A stretch of 64,000 bases of DNA. Source: Desulfovibrio fairfieldensis (GTDB lineage Bacteria > Desulfobacterota > Desulfovibrionia > Desulfovibrionales > Desulfovibrionaceae). The stretch covers positions 165,001-229,000 of the forward strand of contig NZ_CP014229.1 in the NCBI RefSeq assembly GCF_001553605.1. Direction: 5' to 3'. The notes below the pieces were generated by a model that made no database searches, had not been told where the DNA came from, and saw nothing but the letters and a program-made list of their open reading frames with translations. Of this stretch, positions 45,705-53,441 are shown one piece after another. Within the stretch, counting starts at the first letter, position 1, and every line of letters starts with the position of its first letter. The position numbers and the translations under genes were made by a program.

Positions 45705-45899
45705 AGGCGCGCTCCTTTTGCCGTGAAGCGGCAATGTGTTTTGACGCCTCGCAGAGCAAGCAGTTTGAGCGAAGCGAAAACATGGCTTGCTTCAAACCTG
45801 CTAATGCTTGGGGGGTGATGCAGCTGGTTACTGTCCCGCTGTCCCTGCGCCAGAGAGTGGGACAGTGGGACAGATGGTGGAGAAGGTTTGCGGATCGGG
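45705..45899. other. Candidate oriT region
   Basis: A 195-base gap between mobC and repA contains two inverted repeats: GTCCCGCTGTCCC with GGGACAGTGGGAC (45833-45845 and 45859-45871, one mismatch), and AGCAGTTTGA with TCAAACCTGCT. A transfer origin is commonly found beside mobC; no nick site can be identified. Confidence 0.5.
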
Positions 45900-46829
45900 T
45901 CATTGCTCACCCTCCAAGCGTTTTTTGAGCCGATGCAGAACAGATTTGCTGACGCCCATTTCATCAGAACAATCTCTAAGGCTGAGGCCTTCCGCGAGAA
46001 GGCGCTTGAGCTCTTCGGCTTGAACATTCACGAGATCGCTTACATCCCAAAGTAGCCGATTATCCTCACTACGCAGATGCACTTCAAAGGGCAGAGCTTC
46101 TTCTCCTACAATGCCCCGCGCTTTGGTCAGATGCACTTCGAATCGCGCTCCTTCTGCCACGTTGTATATTTTAGGGCGTCTAAGGCTGATTACGGTGTCC
46201 ATAATGTCTTCGCGGGCAGACGTGCCGCGCTGGTCACCTGATTTGCCTGCATGATGCACCAGCAGGACGGCCATGCCGCGCCTTCGCAAGTCCAGTAACC
46301 ATGTTTGTATGGGCGTCCAAGATTGAGACTCGTTTTCTTTGCCTGTGCGGCAAAGCGTGGCGAGGTTATCCAGAACGAGCATGTTTACTCCAGAGAGAAA
46401 AGGCTCAAGAGCCTGTTGCCCATAGGTCGTTGCGAGATCAGGCATAGACCGGGGTTGCATGTCAGGGGTTATGATGGAGAGGTTTTGCAAGGCGCGAGGA
46501 GGGACCGCCATGCCCAATGAGAGGGCTGCAAGGCGTTCCTGCATGGAGATGGCAGGCATTTCACCGTCCACATAGAGAACATTTCTGGCTTGTGGGGCAT
46601 GCCAGTTGAATATGGACAAGCCACCTGCAACCGCGAGGGCAATGCCCAATGCCGCAAAAGTTTTGCCGATACCGCGTGGCGCGAACAGAATTGCAATGCC
46701 TTGGGTTGGGATTACAGGGCGTAACAAAAAATCGCGCTCAGGAAGGGTGATGGCGAGGAAGTCTTCCATATTTATCGCCCGTAGGGGTGGAAGATTGTTC
46801 GATTGGTTGTGGGACTGTGAAAGATTCAT
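45900..46829 (-). CDS. repA: RepA-like AAA-family helicase with C-terminal HTH
   Basis: A 309-residue RecA-fold ATPase: Walker A APRGIGKTFAA near residue 50, Walker B MLVLDNLATL near 150, and LLVHHAGKSGDQRGTSA near 190, as in RSF1010-type RepA helicases and related element-borne ATPases. The end (LRDCSDEMGVSKSVLHRLKKRL) is a helix-turn-helix. It could unwind the element after nicking or replicate it transiently. No RepC initiator is seen. It overlaps the upstream AlpA-type gene by 4 bases. Confidence 0.85.
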   Translation of the reverse strand: MNLSQSHNQSNNLPPLRAINMEDFLAITLPERDFLLRPVIPTQGIAILFAPRGIGKTFAALGIALAVAGGLSIFNWHAPQARNVLYVDGEMPAISMQERLAALSLGMAVPPRALQNLSIITPDMQPRSMPDLATTYGQQALEPFLSGVNMLVLDNLATLCRTGKENESQSWTPIQTWLLDLRRRGMAVLLVHHAGKSGDQRGTSAREDIMDTVISLRRPKIYNVAEGARFEVHLTKARGIVGEEALPFEVHLRSEDNRLLWDVSDLVNVQAEELKRLLAEGLSLRDCSDEMGVSKSVLHRLKKRLEGEQ

Positions 46830-47056
46830 GCCGCATCTCCCCCTTCCACGTTGCTGATTAGCGCCCGGATATCTTCAACACGCCAAACGGTTGTGCGTGG
46901 CCCCAATTTGAGTGGGGCAGGGTAGCGCCCACTTTTGACGCCTTCCCACCAGCTTGTTTTGCCAATGGGCAGCACTTGGAGAATTTGCGACAAACGAACA
47001 AAACCCTCATCAGGCAGGTAGTGTCGTTGCCTATACAAAAAAGCGACCTTTGCCAT
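46826..47056 (-). CDS. AlpA-family regulator/excisionase
   Basis: A 76-residue winged helix-turn-helix protein: LPDEGFVRLSQILQVLPIGKTSWWEGVKSGRYPAPLKLGPRTTVWRVEDIRALI is split by the typical phage AlpA layout, ending WRVEDI. AlpA proteins activate integrase or promote excision. AGGAG lies 7 bases before the start, and it is translationally coupled to repA. Confidence 0.9.
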   Translation of the reverse strand: MAKVAFLYRQRHYLPDEGFVRLSQILQVLPIGKTSWWEGVKSGRYPAPLKLGPRTTVWRVEDIRALISNVEGGDAA

Positions 47057-47085
47057 AACGGCTCCTACTGTTTACGGGCCGCTAT

Positions 47086-47121
47086 GAAATGAAAACGGCC
47101 CATGTTGGAGAACATGGGCCG
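47086..47121 (-). terminator. Terminator in front of the AlpA gene
   Basis: CGGCCCATGTT pairs perfectly with AACATGGGCCG; on the minus strand it is followed by TTTTCATTTC. It ends transcripts of the gene at 47149. Confidence 0.88.
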
Positions 47122-47148
47122 ATGTTGCTTTGCCCAGGGGGTGGACTG

Positions 47149-47976
47149 TCAATGGACAGGGTGGTCAAAAGGTATTTTTTTATATTTGTAAATTTTTTTC
47201 CTTAACCGATAGCCATTTTTCCCCACTGAATCTTCTTGGATTGAGCCATCTGATGCAGAAAAAAGCAGGCCAAATTCCATGTTATTTAAACCTGGAAAGC
47301 GGCGATCAACTTCAATTGCAACTATTATGATTTCTTCGTCATTCTTTGGATGGCAGATTCTTACAAATTCTTTAGCAAGTTCATAAGTCGTAAAGAATCG
47401 CCTAGTTTTAAATTCTGTTACGAATGTCGGTCGTATCTTTTCCGATGGAAGGATAGACTTATAAAATTGATCTCCATCAATAATTTTTGTCAAAACATCA
47501 TTTTCTGGGTCAATTTTATTATTCATTTTGTTCAGTAACGCTCGATGAATATCTGCATCTTTGTTGCTATGAATGTATGAGACTGCAAATATTATTCTAG
47601 TCAAAACCAAAGCCAAATTTTCACTCGTTGCCAGCAAAAGATCTGGTTCTCCCGGCTTGAGGCCGGTGGAGGCTTGGAGTTCTCCGTGCATACGTTCATT
47701 TTTTTCTATCTGCTCACGCAAAAAAACGATAAAAGGCATCATGTTAAATAGTTCAATATAATTAATCCGTCGATCTATCGGCATTAATCGATGGAATTTG
47801 TCTCCCGCAGGGGTAACCGCTTCTTCTTTCCAAATATACATTTGCAACGGGAGCACGGAACAAATCATGTGCGGAATATAAAATATGGCATAGTATGGCC
47901 AGCGTAGGGTCAAATCCGCAAGACTAATAATATCCCCAGTCCGAACCCATTCTTCTTGAGAGTGAATTTTTAGCAT
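47149..47976 (-). CDS. Element-borne protein of unknown function
   Basis: A 275-residue protein I cannot assign. The first third holds hydrophobic patches (WPYYAIFYIPHMICSVLPLQMYIW) but no clear signal or clean membrane span. The middle is helical (LFNMMPFIVFLREQIEKNERMHG) and the C-terminus ends KYKKIPFDHPVH. It is low in G+C. Its start overlaps the integrase end by 7 bases, with AAAGGAATTT upstream, so it is co-transcribed with the integrase. That position is typical of accessory or defence cargo. Confidence 0.8.
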   Translation of the reverse strand: MLKIHSQEEWVRTGDIISLADLTLRWPYYAIFYIPHMICSVLPLQMYIWKEEAVTPAGDKFHRLMPIDRRINYIELFNMMPFIVFLREQIEKNERMHGELQASTGLKPGEPDLLLATSENLALVLTRIIFAVSYIHSNKDADIHRALLNKMNNKIDPENDVLTKIIDGDQFYKSILPSEKIRPTFVTEFKTRRFFTTYELAKEFVRICHPKNDEEIIIVAIEVDRRFPGLNNMEFGLLFSASDGSIQEDSVGKNGYRLRKKIYKYKKIPFDHPVH

Positions 47977-49161
47977 ATGAAATTCCTTTCTCTGAGTTGT
48001 TCCAGATAGTCAGCCCACGCCTGCATCATTTTGCGGCGTTCCGGTAAAAACTCCGCGTGATTATATGCCGCTCGAATTTTATTGCGCTCACCGTGGGCAA
48101 GCTGGCGTTCGATAGCATCCCTGTTCCAGCCGAGTTCGTTGAGCAGGGTTGAAGCCATGGCCCTAAAGCCATGCCCACATATTTCTTCCTTGGCGTATCC
48201 AATCCGGCGCAACGCCACGTTAATGGTATTGTCAGACATTGGGCGGGATGCCGTCCGCACAGAAGGAAAAAGAAAGTCTCCGTTACCTGTAAGAGGGTGC
48301 AGCTCCTTGAGGATGTCCAAGGCTTGTGTAGAGAGTGGCACAATATGCAGAGAACGCATTTTTGTTTTATGGGCTGGAATACGCCATTCAGCAGCCTCCA
48401 GATTGAACTCGCTCCATTCCGCATTGCGCAGCTCACCAGGGCGTACAAAAACCAGAGGGGCCAGCCGCAGGGCGCAATATACAACTGCCGAGGCTGAACA
48501 GGCATCAATGGCCTGCATGAGTCTGCCAACTTCCTGCGGGTCAGTAATGGTCGGGCGGTGCTGTTTTTTGGGGGTTGCGCAGGCTCCTATGAGGTCGGCG
48601 GCAACGTCACGTTCTGCCTTGCCCGTGGCAATGGCATAACGAAAAATCATAGAGCAAAGGCCGCGCACCCGGCGCGTAACCTCAAGCGCACCTCTGGCCT
48701 CAACGCGGCGAAGGCATTCTAAAAGTTCTGGTGCTGGATATTTCCCCAATGGGCTTTTGGCCGATGTAAGGGAAAATGTTCATCTCCAGACGCCGCAAGC
48801 TCAATTCGGCGTGACCTTCCGTCCATTTATTCGCATTTTTCTGCGCCCATTCACGCGCTACGGACTCAAAGAACTTATCTGGAGCTACAGCGGCTTTCTG
48901 TTCGCGTACCTGCGCCACAGGGTCGATACCGTCTTTAATCATACGCCGCTTTTCATCGCGGCGAGAACGGGCTTCAGCCAGAGATATGAGGGGATATTCA
49001 CCGATGGAGAGACGGTTTTCTTTGGAGTCTATCCAGTAGCGGAGACGCCAATACTTTTTGCCAGAAGGCTTTATTTCCAGATAAAGCCCGTCGGCATCTT
49101 TGAGGGTATAAATTTTCTCACGGGGTTTGGCTTTTTTTATAGCCATATCGCTTAGAGCCAT
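47970..49161 (-). pseudogene. int: Tyrosine integrase of the tRNA-Ser element, frameshifted
   Basis: Two frames together make a P4-type integrase. The N-terminal part (MALSDMAIKKAKPREKIYTLKDADGLYLEI) begins at ATG 49161 behind AAAGGAGG. Near 48736 the frame changes by one base, and the rest continues APELLECLRRVEARG. The catalytic residues are present downstream: Arg in FVRPGELRNAEW, HGFR, and Tyr in IRAAYNHAEF. Either one base was gained and the element is stuck, or the frameshift is programmed or an assembly error. Confidence 0.88.
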
Positions 49162-49287
49162 GGGCGTTTCCTCCTTTGACCGGACATTTTTTGGACATCG
49201 GAAGCGCCAAAATAAAAAATGTCCGGTGCGGTGTCCGGTTTTCGCTCGGCTATGAGCGATTTTGACCGGACATCGTCGGACAAAGAA

Positions 49288-49335
49288 AACTCCGAATTCG
49301 GCTGCTGTCAATGCTTAGCGGACGAATTCGGAGTT
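49288..49335. repeat. Inverted repeat at the integrase end
   Basis: AACTCCGAATTCG and CGAATTCGGAGTT form a perfect 13-bp stem 15 bases inside the right attachment site. It may be an arm-type or regulatory site of the integrase, or a terminator for reading out of the tRNA. Confidence 0.7.
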
Positions 49336-49350
49336 CCGTGAATCATCATA

Positions 49351-49444
49351 TGGCGGAGGGGGTGGGATTCGAACCCACGTACCGGCTATTAACCGATAAC
49401 TCGATTTCGAGTCGAGCGCGTTACGGCCGCTTCGCTACCCCTCC
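49351..49444 (-). tRNA. tRNA-Ser (CGA), integration target
   Basis: A 94-nt tRNA with a long variable arm. The acceptor GGAGGGG pairs with CCCCTCC, the anticodon loop CTCGAAA carries CGA, and G73 and CCA are encoded. Its 3' end is the right half of the element's direct repeat, so integration left this copy functional. Confidence 0.96.
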
Positions 49445-49655
49445 GCGTCGTATGGCGGAGTCGCGCCGGACAAATTGCCACAGCGGAATCGGAGAAACCT
49501 TCTAGCGTACTTTCGCGTGAAAGGCAACGCCACACGGGCTTTTTTCGCCGGATACCCGATGCCGTCCGGCGTGGCTGCACCGCGTCTGAGGAAAAGCGTA
49601 TGCTTATGGCTTCTGTACGATTGCGGCGCCGAACACCCCGTCCGCGTCCGCATGA

Positions 49656-50474
49656 TTACTTTTTGTCCAGCACCGCCATGACTTCCAGGGCATCGGCCTG
49701 CCGCGGATCGGCCTGCAGGGCGCGCAGGGCCGTATCCTCGGCCTGGGCGCGCCGATGCCACTCCAAATACATTTTTGCCATTTTGCCGAAGGTGGAGGGA
49801 TGGCCGCCGAAAGTGCGCAGAATGGCCTTGTAGATATTTTCGGCCTTTTCGAATTCGCGCAGTTTCAGCCAGGCGGCCACGGCTCCGGTGTAGGCCGCCG
49901 CTTCACGGGGTTGAGCCTGCATGGCTTCCTCATACATTTCGGCGGCTTCCGTATATTGTCCGGCGGCGGTGAAAATCTGGCCCAACTGGATGCGGATGCC
50001 TTCCTCGTCGCTGAATTCCTCGGCCACGCGTTTCAGAAAAGCGCGTCCCTTGGCGGGCTGGCCTTCGCGTATCAGTTGCACGCCGGTCCGGATCAGATTT
50101 TTTTTGCGTTCCAGGCGCGCTTCGGCTTCCTGCCGGATGGAACTCTCCGCCTCTTCCCGCAAAATTTTGGCCAGGCCGTCCAGCACGGTGGCCAGGGCGC
50201 TTTCCTTGCCCTGATGATAGAAAATCTCGCGGGGGATGCCGCTCTGGGCCGGGTCGAGCAGAGGCTGCATGCTCTGATGATGGACCAGGGCGCTCAGAAA
50301 TTCGCTGATCTGGATGTCCAGCTCCGCCCTGGCCGCGCGCGTCAGCTGCAGGCCCGCGTATTGGCGCAGGGCCGCGCTCATGGAGGCCAGGGCGCGCTTC
50401 ACTTCGTTGCGGCGCAGATAGCCGTTGGCGCGGGCGATGTTTTCACGCACTTCCTTGGGGGCGACGGTGAGCAT
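49656..50474 (-). CDS. TPR-repeat protein
   Basis: A 272-residue soluble protein with helical pairs matching tetratricopeptide repeats at about 150-260: EGIRIQLGQIFTAAGQYTEAAEMYEEAMQAQP, AAYTGAVAAWLKLREFEKAENIY, and AKMYLEWHRRAQAEDTALRALQADP. The N-terminal half is charged and helical. Function is unknown. It lies 2 bases downstream of nadD. ATG 50474 has AGGAGG ten bases upstream; an earlier ATG would overlap that site. Confidence 0.85.
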   Translation of the reverse strand: MLTVAPKEVRENIARANGYLRRNEVKRALASMSAALRQYAGLQLTRAARAELDIQISEFLSALVHHQSMQPLLDPAQSGIPREIFYHQGKESALATVLDGLAKILREEAESSIRQEAEARLERKKNLIRTGVQLIREGQPAKGRAFLKRVAEEFSDEEGIRIQLGQIFTAAGQYTEAAEMYEEAMQAQPREAAAYTGAVAAWLKLREFEKAENIYKAILRTFGGHPSTFGKMAKMYLEWHRRAQAEDTALRALQADPRQADALEVMAVLDKK

Positions 50475-50476
50475 GG

Positions 50477-51181
50477 CTATTTTGCCTCCTGCCAATGCGC
50501 CGCGATGGCCTGCCGGTGGGACTGCAAAAGATTCAGCGCGGCTCTCGGCACCAGATAATCCACACTGCGTCCGGCCAGCCAGAGTTCGCGGATGCGCGAG
50601 GCGCTTACGGCCAGCCAGGGCAGCGGCAGAAAATGCGCCAGCCCGCCGCCGGGCAGGGCCATGCAGCGGCCTCCGGGCAGAACAGGCGGGTGTTCGCGGG
50701 CCTCGGGCCAGAGGGCGCTGGTCATGTCCGTGAATTCCTCGGCAGTGAGATCGCCGCGCGGCACCACCACGAAGTGGCAGAGCCGGGGCAGTTCCAGGCC
50801 CTGGTGCCAGGTGGGCAGCAGGGCGAAATCCGGGCTGCCCAGCAGAAAATAGAAGTCCGTGTCCGGCTCCGCCGCGCGATAGGCCTGCAAGGTGTCCCAG
50901 GTGTAGGAGGGGCCGTCCCGCAGGGCTTCCAGACGGTTGCAGCGCAGCCAGGGCAGGGGGGCCAGGGCCGCCTCCAGCATGGCGGCGCGCAGCTCAAAGG
51001 GCAGCAGGTGCCCGGTTTTCTTGTGCGGCGGCTGGGCGCAGGGCACCATATCCACACCCCGCACCAGGTCGCCCAGTGCCTCGCGCGCCTCCACGGCCAG
51101 ACGCAGATGACCCACGTGCGGCGGATTGAAACTGCCGCCCAGAATGGCCCGGCCCGGACGCCGGACGCCGTGCGCCGTCAT
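50477..51181 (-). CDS. nadD: Nicotinate-nucleotide adenylyltransferase
   Basis: A 234-residue NadD, joining nicotinate mononucleotide and ATP in NAD synthesis. The nucleotidyltransferase motif GGSFNPPHVGHLRLA is at residues 15-29, and the second motif is SASRIREL near 192 (usually IS-ST-IR). PPHKKTGHLLPFELRAAML is typical. It directly follows proA with no gap. Confidence 0.95.
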   Translation of the reverse strand: MTAHGVRRPGRAILGGSFNPPHVGHLRLAVEAREALGDLVRGVDMVPCAQPPHKKTGHLLPFELRAAMLEAALAPLPWLRCNRLEALRDGPSYTWDTLQAYRAAEPDTDFYFLLGSPDFALLPTWHQGLELPRLCHFVVVPRGDLTAEEFTDMTSALWPEAREHPPVLPGGRCMALPGGGLAHFLPLPWLAVSASRIRELWLAGRSVDYLVPRAALNLLQSHRQAIAAHWQEAK

Positions 51182-52441
51182 TTACTGCCGTACCTGCCCC
51201 TGGCCCAGCACCACGAATTTGGTGGTGGTCAGCTCCTGCACGCCCATGGGGCCGTAGGCGTGCAGCTTGGAGGTGGAAATGCCGATTTCCGCGCCCAGGC
51301 CCAGTTGGCCGCCGTCGTTAAAACGGCTGGAGGCGTTGACCGCCACCATGGAGGCGTCGGCCTCGCGCAGAAAACGCATGGCGTGGCCGTAGTCGCGGGT
51401 GCAGATGATTTCGGTGTGATTGGAGCCGTAACGGGCGATGTGGTCCAGGGCCGCGTCCAGATCGTCCACCACGAGCACGGCCAGGATCAGGGCGTGGAAC
51501 TCCTGGCCGAGATCCTCGGGCTGCAGAAGCACGGCACCGGGGCCGAGCAGGGGCAGGGCTTCCGGGGAGGCCCGGAATTCCACCCCGGCGGCGCCCAGTT
51601 TCGCGGCCGCCAGCGGCAGAAAGTTCGTTGCCGCGTCCTTATGCACCAGCAGGCATTCCAGGGCGTTGCACACGCCGGGCCGCTGCACCTTGGCGTTGAA
51701 GACGATCTCCAGGGCCTGATCCTGATCCGCATCCGCGTCGATAAAGGCGTGGCAGACGCCCTTGAAGTGCTTGAGCACCGGCATGGTGGCCGCTTCGGTG
51801 ACGGCGCGCACCAGGCCTTCGCCGCCGCGCGGGATGATGACGTCGATGTACCGGTCCAGCTTGCACAGGGCCGTCACCGCCGCATGGTCCGTGATGCCCA
51901 CCAGCTGCGCGGCCTGGGGCGGCAGACCCGCGTCGGACAGGGCCGTTTGCAGCAGCCCGGCCAGCGCCGTGTTGGAATGCAGGGCCTCGCTGCCGCCGCG
52001 CAGAATCACCGCGTTGCCCGCCTTGATGCAGAGGATGGCCGCGTCGATGGTCACATTGGGCCGTGCCTCGTAAATCATGGCAATGACCCCGAGGGGGATG
52101 CGCATGCGTCCCACCAGCAGGCCGTTGGGCTGTTGCCATTGCTGTTCCGTGACGCCCACGGGATCGGGCAGCTGGGCCACATGCAGGCAGGCCGCGCGCA
52201 TCTCGGCCATGATGGCCGGGGTCAGTGTCAGGCGGTCCAGACGCGGAGCATCCAGGCCCGCGGCGCGGGCCGCGTCCAGATCCTTGCGGTTGGCGGTCAG
52301 GATTTCCTCTTCCCGCGCGGCCAGCTGGTCCGCCAGTCCGATCAGGGCCCGCGTCTTGATTTCGGCGTGGGCACGGCTCATGGCCCGGGCCGCTTCACGG
52401 GCCCGCGCGGCCAAGCGTTCCATTTCTTCCGCAGGCGTCAT
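51182..52441 (-). CDS. proA: Glutamate-5-semialdehyde dehydrogenase
   Basis: A 419-residue ProA (gamma-glutamyl phosphate reductase) for proline synthesis. The catalytic cysteine is in QRPGVCNALECLLVHK near residue 257; IPLGVIAMIYEARPNVTIDA near 113 and IIPRGGEGLVRAVTEAATMPVLKH near 202 are family marks. proB is not in the window. ATG 52441 follows AAAGGAGCAGCC. It leads a proA-nadD-TPR operon. Confidence 0.97.
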   Translation of the reverse strand: MTPAEEMERLAARAREAARAMSRAHAEIKTRALIGLADQLAAREEEILTANRKDLDAARAAGLDAPRLDRLTLTPAIMAEMRAACLHVAQLPDPVGVTEQQWQQPNGLLVGRMRIPLGVIAMIYEARPNVTIDAAILCIKAGNAVILRGGSEALHSNTALAGLLQTALSDAGLPPQAAQLVGITDHAAVTALCKLDRYIDVIIPRGGEGLVRAVTEAATMPVLKHFKGVCHAFIDADADQDQALEIVFNAKVQRPGVCNALECLLVHKDAATNFLPLAAAKLGAAGVEFRASPEALPLLGPGAVLLQPEDLGQEFHALILAVLVVDDLDAALDHIARYGSNHTEIICTRDYGHAMRFLREADASMVAVNASSRFNDGGQLGLGAEIGISTSKLHAYGPMGVQELTTTKFVVLGQGQVRQ

Positions 52442-52595
52442 GGCTGCTCCTTTGCGCCGCCGTGAGCGGCGGGGATATTTATTTTGACAGGGAGGCTGGC
52501 TTTGGCCTATGTAAATAGTTCCGTCAGGAACAGCCTGCCCGCGTCGCGGGCTTCCGGCTTTGGGCAGTTCCGTCTCCCTAAGGAGTTTTTGATAC

Positions 52596-53300
52596 ATGAA
52601 TCCGCAAAAGAATCAAGGCGAGGAGACTTCGCCCCTGTTTCGCGATCTGCAGGCTGAAGTCAGTTCCGAAAGCGCGCCCCTCCTGCAGTTCATGCTGCGC
52701 CATGCGGGCATTATCGCCGGTGTGGTGATCCTCTTTCTGCTGGTCCTGGCAGGCACGGGCATCTGGCGCTGGTACAGCGGCGGCAAGAACGAGGACGCGC
52801 GGCAGGAACTGGCGCGCGTCAGCATGACCATGCAGGGGCAGGAACGCCTCAAGGCCCTGGCCGCCCTGGCCGACAAGGCCCCGTCCGACGTGCGCCTTTC
52901 CGTGCTGCTGGCCTGGGCCCAGAGCGCCCTGGAGAGCGGGGACGCCGCTGTTGCCGCCGAGGTTTACGCCAAAGCCGCCAAGCTGGACGCCGACGGCGCG
53001 CTGGGTCTGGCCGCCGCCCTGGGCGAGGCCGGAAGCCTGCTCAAGGCGGGCAAGAACGCCGAGGCCCTGACCTTGCTGCAGGGCCTGGAAGCGCGCCTGC
53101 CGGGTGAAAACCGTTCCGTCCAGCTGCGCCAGATGCTGGCCGAAGCCGCCGCCAGGGCGGGGGAGAAGGATCTGGCTGCCAAGACCTACCAGGCCCTGGC
53201 TCAGGAAGTGAACGGTCTTGACGGGGAGTATTTCCGCGTCCGGGCCGAGGCGCTTGTTCCCGCCGCCGGGAGCGCGCCTGAAAAGCCGGTTCAGAACTAG
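52596..53300 (+). CDS. YfgM-like membrane-anchored tetratricopeptide protein
   Basis: A 234-residue protein with a cytoplasmic start of about 35 residues, one transmembrane span (HAGIIAGVVILFLLVLAGTGIWRW, 36-59) and a periplasmic helical repeat domain (LAALADKAPSDVRLSVLLAWAQSALESGDAAVAAEVYAKAAKLD and onward). The layout matches YfgM/ancillary SecYEG-type proteins. AAGGAG precedes the ATG. It stands alone and ends in a short palindrome (GTCTGATTTT-CC-AAATTAGAC). Confidence 0.8.
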   Translation: MNPQKNQGEETSPLFRDLQAEVSSESAPLLQFMLRHAGIIAGVVILFLLVLAGTGIWRWYSGGKNEDARQELARVSMTMQGQERLKALAALADKAPSDVRLSVLLAWAQSALESGDAAVAAEVYAKAAKLDADGALGLAAALGEAGSLLKAGKNAEALTLLQGLEARLPGENRSVQLRQMLAEAAARAGEKDLAAKTYQALAQEVNGLDGEYFRVRAEALVPAAGSAPEKPVQN

Positions 53301-53325
53301 TGTCTGATTTTCCAAATTAGACCGA
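53301..53325. repeat. Short palindrome shared with 56265-56290
   Basis: GTCTGATTTTCCAAATTAGAC lies just after the YfgM-like gene. A near-identical sequence, CTGATTTTTTAAATTAGACAC, is at the end of cheZ. Both could be small terminators. Confidence 0.6.
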
Positions 53326-53441
53326 ATACGCCGTAATGCGTGCCGGACGCCGACCGCGCCCGGCGAAGCCGGGGCGGAAAAGTCCGGCTGGGGGTATCCA
53401 CTTGCGGCCCGCGCGGCACGCGCGCAGGGTCTGGAGGAAGC

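Larger units (their letters stand above)
37552..49373. mobile_element. Integrative mobilizable element in tRNA-Ser(CGA)
   Basis: An 11.8-kb element between a 24-bp direct repeat, one copy of which is the intact 3' end of tRNA-Ser. It carries integrase (frameshifted), AlpA-type regulator, RepA-like helicase, MobC, MobA/MobB, a HipBA pair and an AAA+/subtilase pair. No type IV secretion genes are present, so it would rely on a helper for transfer. Its left cargo is markedly richer in A+T than the flanking chromosome. Confidence 0.88.
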
